Part shown: piece by piece, positions 35,477 through 45,790 of the stretch
How positions within the stretch are numbered: position 1 is the first letter of the stretch
Layout of the letters: each line of letters opens with the position of its first letter
Assembly (NCBI RefSeq): GCF_000013665.1
Contig: NC_007912.1
Span: 1,970,501-2,034,500, forward strand
Length of the DNA stretch: 64,000 bases
Origin: Saccharophagus degradans 2-40
Lineage (GTDB): Bacteria; Pseudomonadota; Gammaproteobacteria; Pseudomonadales; Cellvibrionaceae
Direction: 5' to 3'
Program-made: the position numbers and the translations under genes
Notes under the pieces: model-generated
What the model was told of the DNA's origin: nothing
Seen by the model: the letters and a program-made list of their open reading frames with translations, nothing else
Database searches by the model: none

Positions 35477-36361
35477 ATGCCAGTGTTAAAAATGTCTCAG
35501 CCAGTTAGCGAAGTGGGGATTCCATTGCTTACCACTGCGGTGAGCAACGACGACATTCGCAAGCAGGCTTCTAAATTGGGTTACGAAAACGACCGGTTAA
35601 AGCGAGTGTTAGATACTCAAATAACCAGTGTTGAATCGTTAATGCACAGCAACACACATTTGCGTGCAGAAAGAGAGCGCTTTACCAAAGAATTAACGAA
35701 ATACAAGCATGAGATTAGTATGCTTGAGCAAGAATACGAGAAAGTACTGGTTAAGCACGACACACTTACAGAGAGCTACCGTGCAAAATTGAACCTAATG
35801 GAAGTTAGCTTACAAGAAGCTAATGGCCAAACTTATGCTGCCAAGGTAATTATAGATCGCCAAAACACCAAGATGCTCGAAAAAGATATTTATATTCGCG
35901 AGTTAGTCGAGCAACAGCGAGTATTAAAAAAGCAGTTGAGCGCGCAGCAAAAGAAAGCACCAGTTAAACAGGCCGACGTGGCCAGTAAAACCGTCGCCAA
36001 CACCGCAACAGGTGACGTTAACGGCGTGGTAAAGGCTTTTGTAAACACGCTCTCGCAATTAACCATGCGCGATTATTCCTTGCCGAAATTGAAATTGTCT
36101 ATGCCGGTATTTAGCAACGAAGAAAAGCAACTTGTGCAAATAGAAGCTAAAAAACTCGTTTCACTGGGGGTGCCAGGTGAAATGTTAAAAAATAAATTTG
36201 ATAGTTTGGCAAGCGAACTTAAAGCGCGCGCCGATAAGCGTAAAATTGAAGCACTTAAAAAACGTCGTTCTAAGTTGTGGAACAATAATCAGGCCGCAGG
36301 CGTAGTAAGCGCGTGGAAAAAAATTGATGTTGTTGATTTTACCAATGTAGCAGAAAACTAA
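35477..36361 (+). CDS. Coiled-coil protein of unknown function
   Basis: I do not recognise the family. The 294-residue protein is cytoplasmic by appearance, highly charged, with a long coiled coil at about residues 25-175 (heptad-like ERERFTKELTKYKHEISMLE) and a conserved-looking basic C-terminal segment (EMLKNKFDSLASELKARADK then KKRRSKLWNN). The middle, about 180-215, is rich in K, A and V and probably a linker. The ATG at 35477 has GGAG nine bases upstream; the frame begins earlier but lacks a supporting site. A strong terminator follows, so it is monocistronic. Confidence 0.65.
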   Translation: MPVLKMSQPVSEVGIPLLTTAVSNDDIRKQASKLGYENDRLKRVLDTQITSVESLMHSNTHLRAERERFTKELTKYKHEISMLEQEYEKVLVKHDTLTESYRAKLNLMEVSLQEANGQTYAAKVIIDRQNTKMLEKDIYIRELVEQQRVLKKQLSAQQKKAPVKQADVASKTVANTATGDVNGVVKAFVNTLSQLTMRDYSLPKLKLSMPVFSNEEKQLVQIEAKKLVSLGVPGEMLKNKFDSLASELKARADKRKIEALKKRRSKLWNNNQAAGVVSAWKKIDVVDFTNVAEN

Positions 36362-36390
36362 TTTATTACCCTTTCCAATAGTAATGTTTA

Positions 36391-36415
36391 CCCAGCGCAC
36401 GCTGGGTTTTTTTTT
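36391..36415 (+). terminator. Intrinsic terminator
   Basis: CCCAGCG and CGCTGGG form a tight GC-rich hairpin at 36391-36406, followed by nine T's. It ends the coiled-coil protein transcript. Confidence 0.95.
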
Positions 36416-36445
36416 CCAAAATTCTGCAAACTTGGTTGGCACTAA

Positions 36446-36614
36446 GTAGGCCCGATAGAGCGCAGATGCCATCAGGCTTTTGGGGTTGGTTATCGGTAAA
36501 TGTTTTCACTACAAACCACCCCAGAACGCATGCGCTTTAATTATCGTTCTTTGATATAAATATTTGTTTAATCGACTAGATCGCCTGATGGCAGCTTTGC
36601 TTTATCAGGCCTAC
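36446..36614 (+). repeat. REP/BIME-like element, copy A
   Basis: Two ~32-base palindromic units in opposite orientation (36446-36477 beginning GTAGGCCCGATAGAGCGC, and 36583-36614 ending TTTATCAGGCCTAC) bracket a ~105-base spacer. Each unit can itself fold (GCCTGATGGCAGC... TATCAGGC). The unit resembles enterobacterial REP sequences, in which GCC(G/T)GATG and TATC(C/A)GGCCTAC are characteristic. The spacer contains GAACGCATG and TTTGATATAAAT shared with copy B. Confidence 0.85.
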
Positions 36615-36692
36615 TGGGTGTTGTAAGTAAGGCTTTGAGTAAGTGGGGAACTTGTATTTATAGGTTTATATCAAAGCGGTTGGATGGTATTG

Positions 36693-36862
36693 GTAGGCCC
36701 GATAAAGCGTAGCTGCCATCGGGCGTTTTGGGTTTGGTTTCTGGTAAATTTTTTTATTACAAGCCACTCCAGAACGCATGTGTCTTAATCATTTCTCTTT
36801 GATATAAATGTTTGTTGAATCGTTTAGATTGCCTGATGGCAGCTGTGCTTTATCAGGCCTAC
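36693..36862 (+). repeat. REP/BIME-like element, copy B
   Basis: This is a second, diverged copy of the element at 36446-36614. Its end units are 36693-36724 (GTAGGCCCGATAAAGCGTAG) and 36831-36862 (GCCTGATGGCAGCTGTGC... TATCAGGCCTAC), with a related spacer that keeps CCAGAACGCATG and TTTGATATAAATGTTTGTTGAAT in part. The two copies are in direct orientation about 78 bases apart. No coding region is present in the 36417-36933 interval. Confidence 0.85.
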
Positions 36863-36939
36863 GGGGTGGTTGTGTAAAGTTTTGAAAAAGTAATAGATTG
36901 GTTTTTATGCATTTATATTTGGTGATGAAAAAATAAATG

Positions 36940-36969
36940 GGCCCGAAAACTTAGTGTGTTTATCGGGCC
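36940..36969 (-). terminator. Hairpin after apbE-type gene
   Basis: GGCCCGA and TCGGGCC arms, extended by AAAC/GTTT around a bulged base, form a hairpin. On the minus strand it is followed by CATTTATTTTTT, so it should end the apbE operon. Its GGCCCGA...TATCGGGCCT outline resembles half of the neighbouring REP units and may derive from one. Confidence 0.7.
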
Positions 36970-36990
36970 TTTGGGGTAGGGTGGGAATAC

Positions 36991-37878
36991 TTAGCTAGCT
37001 AAAACTGCTTCGCCGGTGTAGTCGCGTAAATATAATTGGTGATGCAAACCTGTCTCGGCTAGGTAATCCAGTGCGAATTGGGGGCCTTTAAGGAGTGCGG
37101 TGGTGGTTATGGTGCCGGCCATTACGCAGTGTGGCGCTATTACACTCACACCTGCAACACCTTGAGCACATTGGCCGTTTAATGGGTTGATAATATGGCA
37201 GTAGCGCTTACCATCTTGTTCAAAATAGCGTTCGTAATCGCCGCTAGACGCAACGCAGCCACGGCCAATTTCAACCACTACGTCTATATCTTTATGGTCT
37301 GGGTGCTGTAGTGCAATCTTCCAAGGGGAGCCATCTAAATGTGGGCCTATTACGCTAATATCGCCCCCCAGCTCTACTAGGCCATGCTCAACGCCCATGC
37401 TTTCTGCTAAAGTGCGCGCGGCATCGGTTGCGTATTCTTTTACAATGCCGCCAAAATCTATTTGCATACCGGCGGGCATTTGTAATGTTTCGCCATCCCA
37501 TTTAACTTTTTCCCAGCCCACAAGCGCTAGCACATTTTTAATCTGCTTAGATGTAGGCACGGTACCGTTTTTAAAATCCCATACAGTTCGGAATGCCCCC
37601 GACGTAATATCGAATAACCCCCCACTAATTTTCCATGCAACAGTTGCAAAATTTAGAAGTTTTGCGGTTTCTTCGTCTACTTTAATCGCTTCGCCATTAG
37701 CATTGTTTATTTTGCTTACAATGCTGAAGGGCAGGTAGCGAGAATACCGTTTTTCGAATAAGCGAGTTTTCTCTTCTACCGCTAGGAATATTTTTTGCGC
37801 TGCAACAATATCGTTACAGTAGAATTTAAGGGTGCAAGGCGAAGCCATGGCTTTAAATGTGTGGGTATATAACTGCAT
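36991..37878 (-). CDS. ApbE-family FAD:protein FMN transferase, atypical metal motif
   Basis: ApbE proteins attach FMN through a phosphoester to Thr/Ser of extracytoplasmic redox proteins. The 295-residue product shows the family core: SPCTLKFYC start, ISGGLFDITSG, QIDFGGIVKEYATDAARTL, GLVELGGDISVIG and ASSGDYERYFEQDGKRYCHI. In the usual ADxxxTA metal-binding motif the Asp appears replaced by Gly (AGTITTTALL, residues ~254-263). There is no clear signal peptide or lipobox, so how it reaches the periplasm, or whether it acts in the cytoplasm, is open. I chose the ATG at 37878, with GGA seven bases upstream; earlier starts would overlap the DUF3570 gene. It is the last gene of a five-gene operon. 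Confidence 0.87.
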   Translation of the reverse strand: MQLYTHTFKAMASPCTLKFYCNDIVAAQKIFLAVEEKTRLFEKRYSRYLPFSIVSKINNANGEAIKVDEETAKLLNFATVAWKISGGLFDITSGAFRTVWDFKNGTVPTSKQIKNVLALVGWEKVKWDGETLQMPAGMQIDFGGIVKEYATDAARTLAESMGVEHGLVELGGDISVIGPHLDGSPWKIALQHPDHKDIDVVVEIGRGCVASSGDYERYFEQDGKRYCHIINPLNGQCAQGVAGVSVIAPHCVMAGTITTTALLKGPQFALDYLAETGLHHQLYLRDYTGEAVLAS

Positions 37879-37922
37879 GATAGGTTCCAACGTTTTTTTT
37901 ATATTGCAATTTAATGCATTTT

Positions 37923-39065
37923 TTACCATGTATAGCGCAAGCCCAGTGAAGTGGCGGTGAACGATACCAGGCCAGGGTTTTCTATTAGTACTGTTTGCGG
38001 TGAAAAATCGGCATCCGATTGGTAATAAATAAACGAGATGTCGTACGAAAAGTTTCGCCAAAACTGCTCCAGCTTTACACCGAAAGAGAGCGCGCCATAG
38101 GGCGAAAGGCGGTAGTCACTAGAGATAAATTCCATTTTGTTGGTAGAAACTTCGTATGGTTCGTAAAAGGAAGCTTCCGTTTGAAAGTAGTAGCGTGCAG
38201 TAGGTGTTAGTTGCGTATGATCGCCAATGTTTTGCACCCAGCTTGCTTCCATCGTGTGGGATTGGGTTTGCCAAGAGTCTGTATAGTAGCGGTAATCTAT
38301 ATGCATGGCCGCATTCGCAGTTTCTATAAATTGACGTAAAGCTATATTGGCCGTGGCCGACGATTTACTACTTGGGCGGCGATCATTCAGTTTGTAGGGG
38401 TCGCTCAGAAACCCTTGGTTAATGGTGTAGCTAGCGCCAATTTGCACTACGGTTTTTGCTGTGAGGTTTTGAGAAAAGCCTAGAAAACCAGAAACAGTCT
38501 GCTTATTTTCGGATACCACGCGCTGATACTCTTCCGCATCCGACGGGTGTAGGGCATCTAAAGAAAAAGATGCACCCATGGCAATCGCGGTATTCTTTTT
38601 GTTGAAAGTCCACTCGTGGCCTGTGCCCATATACATGGATGAGTAGTCGTTTTCCTGCGAAGACCCCAAGTTAACACTCCAACTGTGATTGGATAAAAAG
38701 CGTGAAATTGTAACGTTAAAATCACTGCGCTCTTCCACAATGCTCGCACCACTCATTACTAGTGCCGCGTTGTTATCTGTGCCTTGGCTGGTGCCCCATG
38801 GCGAAGCGCCAGATAAAGATTCGGTAACAGAATTTATTTCAATGCTGGTTTCATCGTTTAAAGGCGCAACAAATCTAACTTGGTGCACATCTATGGAGTA
38901 CCGGCTTTTGTCGCCAAGCAACAGTTCGACATCTTTGGCTATGTCATCTTCGCTATAGCTGGTGTATTTGTAGTCTATTACCCTATCTGTTGGTGCAGTA
39001 GCTGCATGGGCCAAGGCTGGTAACGACATTGCACTTGCTAAGAGTAGTTGAGTGGCTGTATTCAT
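37923..39065 (-). CDS. DUF3570 outer-membrane beta-barrel protein
   Basis: The 380-residue protein has a signal peptide (LLLASAMSLPALAHAATA), alternating strand pattern throughout, and a terminal aromatic (LGLRYTW) typical of outer-membrane barrels. The start of the mature part (DRVIDYKYTSYSEDDIAKD) and regularly spaced aromatic girdles match DUF3570. It lies between a DUF4266 lipoprotein gene and an apbE-type gene, an arrangement I have seen in other proteobacteria. It could be a channel or a scaffold for the lipoprotein at the outer membrane; transport cargo is unknown. Confidence 0.88.
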   Translation of the reverse strand: MNTATQLLLASAMSLPALAHAATAPTDRVIDYKYTSYSEDDIAKDVELLLGDKSRYSIDVHQVRFVAPLNDETSIEINSVTESLSGASPWGTSQGTDNNAALVMSGASIVEERSDFNVTISRFLSNHSWSVNLGSSQENDYSSMYMGTGHEWTFNKKNTAIAMGASFSLDALHPSDAEEYQRVVSENKQTVSGFLGFSQNLTAKTVVQIGASYTINQGFLSDPYKLNDRRPSSKSSATANIALRQFIETANAAMHIDYRYYTDSWQTQSHTMEASWVQNIGDHTQLTPTARYYFQTEASFYEPYEVSTNKMEFISSDYRLSPYGALSFGVKLEQFWRNFSYDISFIYYQSDADFSPQTVLIENPGLVSFTATSLGLRYTW

Positions 39066-39101
39066 AATGGGTAAGTAATGTTATTAATTAAACAAGTGGT
39101 G

Positions 39102-39347
39102 TTAATTACAGCCACATCCGCCGCCGGCGCTACCTGTGCTACCGGCGCTGCCTTCTTTACTGTGATAAATATGGTCTTTTAAACGCGCTTGTAACGGGTC
39201 TGGGTACCATGTCATTTCTTGTTTGGCTAAATGATTTTTTTCCCAGGGCTGCACTGTGGTGCACGCGCTTATACTAAAAGAGCAGAATAAAATGCCAATT
39301 GTTACTAATGGATTTTTGCGTTTAACTTTTGAAACTTGTTTGTTCAT
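39102..39347 (-). CDS. DUF4266 lipoprotein with C-terminal Cys motif
   Basis: The 81-residue product has a lipoprotein signal (lipobox ISAC, C29), the DUF4266 core VQPWEKNHLAKQEMTWYPDP and a tail rich in Gly and Ser that ends GGGCGCN (C78, C80). The core and Cys tail are strongly conserved in this family as I know it. The C-X-C pair could bind copper, iron or a cofactor, or form a disulfide managed by the adjacent thioredoxin-like protein. The STGSA stretch before it is loosely like ApbE acceptor sites. The start at 39347 is preferred; ATG at 39356 overlaps the upstream gene's stop. Confidence 0.87.
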   Translation of the reverse strand: MNKQVSKVKRKNPLVTIGILFCSFSISACTTVQPWEKNHLAKQEMTWYPDPLQARLKDHIYHSKEGSAGSTGSAGGGCGCN

Positions 39348-39348
39348 G

Positions 39349-39867
39349 TTACTCATCCAACAGAAAGGTAATTTGTGTTTCTATTTTGCTTAGGTCCTTT
39401 TCTTTAAAACCTTTATGTATAGCGCGAATGGTGCCTTTTTTATCGATAAGGTAGGCGCTTGGCATGGCTTCTAGTTGATACTTGCCTGGTACAGATTTAG
39501 TTTTGTCAAACACTATTGGGTAGTCGAGCGGCTGGTTTTCTAGAAATTTAAGCCCAAGCTCTCGATTTTCATCCAGATTAATTGCTATCACCATAAAGCC
39601 TTTGTCTTCGAGTCGTTTGTACACTTCGTTCATAAGCGGTAGGCTTTTTCTGCAGGGGCCGCACCAACTCGCCCAAAAATCTAAATAAATAACTTTGCCT
39701 TGGTAGTCCGCAAGGGAGAGCGACTCCATAGAATGAATTTCTGGCAGGGTGAAAGCCGGTGCAGGGGTGGCTCTTGCACTGGTAGAAAGCTGTAATCCCG
39801 CTAGCAAAATAAATGCTATTACAATTAATGCGTTTCTTTTTTTCATGGCAAAGGTATCTGTATGCAT
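39349..39867 (-). CDS. TlpA/ResA-like thiol-disulfide oxidoreductase
   Basis: The 172-residue protein has an N-terminal signal or anchor (ALIVIAFILLAGLQLSTSARA, residues ~13-33), then a thioredoxin fold with WCGPC at 68-72 and the cis-Pro segment EAMPSAYLID. Such proteins work in the periplasm and keep specific cysteines reduced, often for haem or metal insertion. Here the likely client is the C-X-C tail of the DUF4266 lipoprotein encoded directly downstream, whose start overlaps this stop. The ATG at 39867 has AAGAG eight bases upstream; ATG at 39846 is an alternative. Confidence 0.9.
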   Translation of the reverse strand: MHTDTFAMKKRNALIVIAFILLAGLQLSTSARATPAPAFTLPEIHSMESLSLADYQGKVIYLDFWASWCGPCRKSLPLMNEVYKRLEDKGFMVIAINLDENRELGLKFLENQPLDYPIVFDKTKSVPGKYQLEAMPSAYLIDKKGTIRAIHKGFKEKDLSKIETQITFLLDE

Positions 39868-39880
39868 GGTGTTTACTCTT

Positions 39881-40456
39881 TTAAGCTGCAAATTTTAAAA
39901 ATTTATCGGCAACAGTCGCGACAATATCTTTGCGCTGTAGCTCGGAAAGTAGGTTTAGTTTTTTTATGCTTATGCGGTGCAGGTGCATAAGTGGCAAATG
40001 TGTGCTTGAGCTTTTTTTCAAGTCTGAGTTAAGTAGTACTGGTAGGAAGGGGTCATCTTTGCCGTACTTTTCACGAAATAGATCTATACCTTTGGCTAGG
40101 CTTGTACCTTTCCAGCCATTACCCTCGCCGTTTTTGTAGCACAGTAACCAGTTCTCGCTGCCGCTTATTTCACCAGGGCAAATAACCATACCTGTATGCA
40201 GTATGGCCTCTTCTGGAATATTGAAAAACGTATCGTGGTAAGCATGTGGGTTAGGTAATGCCACAACGGAATTACCTTCGCCGAAAGTTTGTTGTAGTTC
40301 GTAGTTGCTATAAAGTTGGCGAACAGATTTAGAAAAAATACAAAATGAACCTTCAAATCGCTTCAAAAACGCAACAGCTTTTTCTGGGTAGCTAAAGCCA
40401 GAAAGATGCCAAACTAAATCTTGGTTTGCATTGGCTGTTTGATAATGCTTGTACAT
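39881..40456 (-). CDS. Unknown protein, first gene of the ApbE-DUF3570 operon
   Basis: I do not recognise this 191-residue protein. It has no signal peptide or membrane segment. It begins MYKHYQTANANQDLVWHLSG and contains ALPNPHAYHDTFFNIPEEA, three cysteines (in SFCIFS, MVICPG and WLLCYK) and a basic, His-rich C-terminal segment (STHLPLMHLHRISIKKL). It lies 13 bases before the TlpA-like gene, so it is part of the same operon. A cytoplasmic maturation or regulatory role is possible. The start at 40456 is the first ATG in an otherwise open frame. Confidence 0.7.
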   Translation of the reverse strand: MYKHYQTANANQDLVWHLSGFSYPEKAVAFLKRFEGSFCIFSKSVRQLYSNYELQQTFGEGNSVVALPNPHAYHDTFFNIPEEAILHTGMVICPGEISGSENWLLCYKNGEGNGWKGTSLAKGIDLFREKYGKDDPFLPVLLNSDLKKSSSTHLPLMHLHRISIKKLNLLSELQRKDIVATVADKFLKFAA

Positions 40457-40887
40457 TTTGGTTTATCTCAACGTTAAATAGCTTTTAAAAAGGGCGCTAA
40501 TGTTGTTTAGCTGTTGATGATAAATATACGGCAACCACCCCCTGGGCTTACAAGAAATACAATGGCCTAGTCCATTGGGCTTAGTAACTGGCGGCTAAGC
40601 TGTAGCCCAGTAATTTAGCAGTGTACGAGTAAATGAAGGGGAGTGGTGTGTGAGATTAAAGTGAGTTTTACTGAGGTCGTTTACACAGAGCAAGTTGGAA
40701 TATGTAGCGGTGTATTGGCAGTGCAGCCAATTTAAATAGAATGTTTAGGTAGTATTTTATTGTGCTGTGTCAAAAAATTGAATTTCGGGAATAATAGTTT
40801 CGCTGGCAATCCCGCACTGCCAAGTAAATGGCAGCGCGGGATGCTTGCAGCGTGTTATTAACGGCTAACAATGTAGCGTTTGTATAT
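40457..40887. other. 431-base intergenic region with promoter space
   Basis: No coding region is visible. The part next to 40456 should hold the promoter of the ApbE-DUF3570 operon; I could not pick out convincing -35/-10 boxes. The part next to 40887 is the 3' region of the DUF1552 gene and holds the hairpin at 40809-40842. Confidence 0.6.
40809..40842 (-). terminator. Strong hairpin downstream of the DUF1552 gene
   Basis: A 14-base stem (ATCCCGCACTGCCA against TGGCAGCGCGGGAT) with one mismatch and a 6-base loop lies about 45 bases past the DUF1552 stop. No U-run follows on the minus strand, so it may be a 3' stabiliser or Rho-assisted terminator. Confidence 0.6.
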
Positions 40888-42255
40888 TTAAACGTTGGTA
40901 AATAATCCGCTTAGTGGTGAAATATCACCCGAGTAGGGCACGCTGGTACCTGCGGCCTGCGCAATGGTACTCCATACTCTTTGCACGTCGGTACATTGGC
41001 CCAATCGCCAATGGCTGCGATCACCTTGATTACTCAGATTCAAAAAGCGGCCTTTACCCGTGCCATTATTTAATAATCCACTTGCACCACCTAGTAGCGT
41101 AATTGGAATATCTTGCATATGTTCAGGTGCGCCATCTGCCATTTCACTGGTGAGTACAACAAGGGTGTGGTCTAGTAGGCTGTCTCCGGCTACGTCTGGG
41201 TCTGGGAAGGCTGCGAGCCGGTCTAATAAGTATTTAACTTGCTTGATATACCACACGCGGGAATCTAACCACTCGTTTACGCTGCCATACCTGTGTGCGC
41301 AGTCATGTGGGTTGCGTGTGCTTGAAACCGATTTAATAACAACTTGATCGGCAGAACGACCAATTTGCAATGTGGCCACGCGGCTAACACCACAACTTAA
41401 ACTTGAGGCTACAACGTTGGCGTGTGCTTGGGTGACGGGTTCGCGATAATCTGCCGAGTTAATACTCAAACCTGCAATGGGCTCGCCATTGGTTGGGCTG
41501 CAGGCTTCGCCAATTGGTTGCGAGTTGCGCATATCTGTTACCACTTGTTCAATAGCGCCTAAATGGGTATCGAGTTTTTCTTTTTGCTGCTGCCCAAGGG
41601 CAGAGCGCAGCTGTGCTATATCTTCTTTTACTGGGTCAAATAAAACGGAGTTATCTGTGCTAGTTGTTTGCGTACTGGAGCCGGTGTAATTGCCATATAC
41701 GCGATCAAATAACTGGTAGGGGTCGTCTTCGGGCAACAGCATGGTGTTGTCTTGGTATGAGATATTCCAGCTTGCGCCCACCATAGCATGGGGGCCGGCA
41801 TAGACGCGTTTTAATGAATGATCTGTGCCGGGTAGGGCTGCGCCCAAAATATTATCAATAGAGGTTTGGCTGCTATTGGAATCCCGCAGAATGGTTTTCC
41901 ATGCATTGTGCCCACCAGTGCCACTACCTAGCACTAAACCGCGTAAAAATAGCGCTTGATTAGCATAGCTTCCTAAGTGTTGAGATAATTCATTAAGCTC
42001 GAAGTTAGTGCTTTCTACTGCATTGGTTTTAGGAAACCAAATTCCATCGTTGTACCCCGCGTAGCTATCTACCCCAAAGCCATCTGGAATAACAGCGAAC
42101 ACCACTTTTAGTTTACTACCTGTATTGGCCTGTGCTAATTGCGGCAGCATATTTAATGCAGCGGCGCCACTACCGGTAGCCATAAGTTTTTTTAGAAAAC
42201 TGCGGCGGCCGCTATTGTGTTGGGGCTTTTGGTTAGAAGCGTTAAATAATTTCAT
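40888..42255 (-). CDS. Tat-exported DUF1552 protein
   Basis: The 455-residue protein has a twin-arginine signal (RRSFLKKLMATGSGAAAL, from residue 17) and the DUF1552 pattern: VVFAVIPDGFGVDSYAG, LFLRGLVLGSGTGGHNAWK, TSIDNILGAAL and the HTLVVLTSEMADGAPEHM segment. DUF1552 is distantly related to the alkaline phosphatase-like DUF1501 proteins, which also travel by Tat, suggesting export of a folded, cofactor-bearing protein. It follows the DUF1592-type multihaem gene by four bases; such pairs recur in Planctomycetes, myxobacteria and some gammaproteobacteria. The substrate is unknown. Confidence 0.88.
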   Translation of the reverse strand: MKLFNASNQKPQHNSGRRSFLKKLMATGSGAAALNMLPQLAQANTGSKLKVVFAVIPDGFGVDSYAGYNDGIWFPKTNAVESTNFELNELSQHLGSYANQALFLRGLVLGSGTGGHNAWKTILRDSNSSQTSIDNILGAALPGTDHSLKRVYAGPHAMVGASWNISYQDNTMLLPEDDPYQLFDRVYGNYTGSSTQTTSTDNSVLFDPVKEDIAQLRSALGQQQKEKLDTHLGAIEQVVTDMRNSQPIGEACSPTNGEPIAGLSINSADYREPVTQAHANVVASSLSCGVSRVATLQIGRSADQVVIKSVSSTRNPHDCAHRYGSVNEWLDSRVWYIKQVKYLLDRLAAFPDPDVAGDSLLDHTLVVLTSEMADGAPEHMQDIPITLLGGASGLLNNGTGKGRFLNLSNQGDRSHWRLGQCTDVQRVWSTIAQAAGTSVPYSGDISPLSGLFTNV

Positions 42256-42259
42256 GGGG

Positions 42260-45505
<3,246 letters not shown>

Positions 45506-45635
45506 ATCCAAGTCCAATAGTATGTTCTTGGCATATGGTAGGTAGTTAGCCGTGCAATCTATATTGGCCATGTGGCCATAAAACGGGTTAGGCCGTGGCA
45601 TGTGAGCTATATTTAGGTAATCTTACGCTATCTTT

Positions 45636-45692
45636 AGGAGCCTCTGATTAGCCCCAATTACTTTTTGCAGTTGGGGTTAATCAGAGGTTCCT
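45636..45692. repeat. Long inverted repeat upstream of the histidine kinase gene
   Basis: Two 24-base arms (45636-45659 and 45669-45692) match at 21 positions, with all three differences G-U compatible, around a 9-base loop. Core CCTCTGATTA/TAATCAGAGG is perfect. It lies between the divergent DUF1592 and histidine kinase genes and may be a joined pair of transposon-end-like repeats or a MITE remnant. Confidence 0.8.
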
Positions 45693-45728
45693 TTATTCCA
45701 ATTCGATTTTAATTTAATTGAATAGTGC

Positions 45729-45760
45729 GGGGGGGGGGGCGGCGCTCCCCCCTTGTTTTT
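45729..45760 (+). promoter_or_regulatory. G11 tract and terminator-like hairpin in the kinase leader
   Basis: Eleven G's (45729-45739), a short spacer and six C's (45747-45752) can fold into a hairpin followed by TTGTTTTT, like an intrinsic terminator. It sits 31 bases before the probable kinase start. The homopolymer is prone to slippage, which would alter the hairpin. Whether it regulates the kinase is unknown. Confidence 0.55.
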
Positions 45761-45790
45761 GCTTACGATAAACCCGGCTTAACGCAATAT

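Noticed and set aside
36446-36862. Possible CRISPR repeats or an insertion sequence
   Set aside because: There are only two element copies, the end units are inverted relative to each other, and no transposase frame is present. A REP/BIME reading fits better.
45725-45790. N-terminal extension of the histidine kinase through the G11 tract
   Set aside because: It would add low-complexity Gly/Arg residues before a normal membrane start at the ATG at 45791; the tract is more likely untranslated. Not fully excluded.
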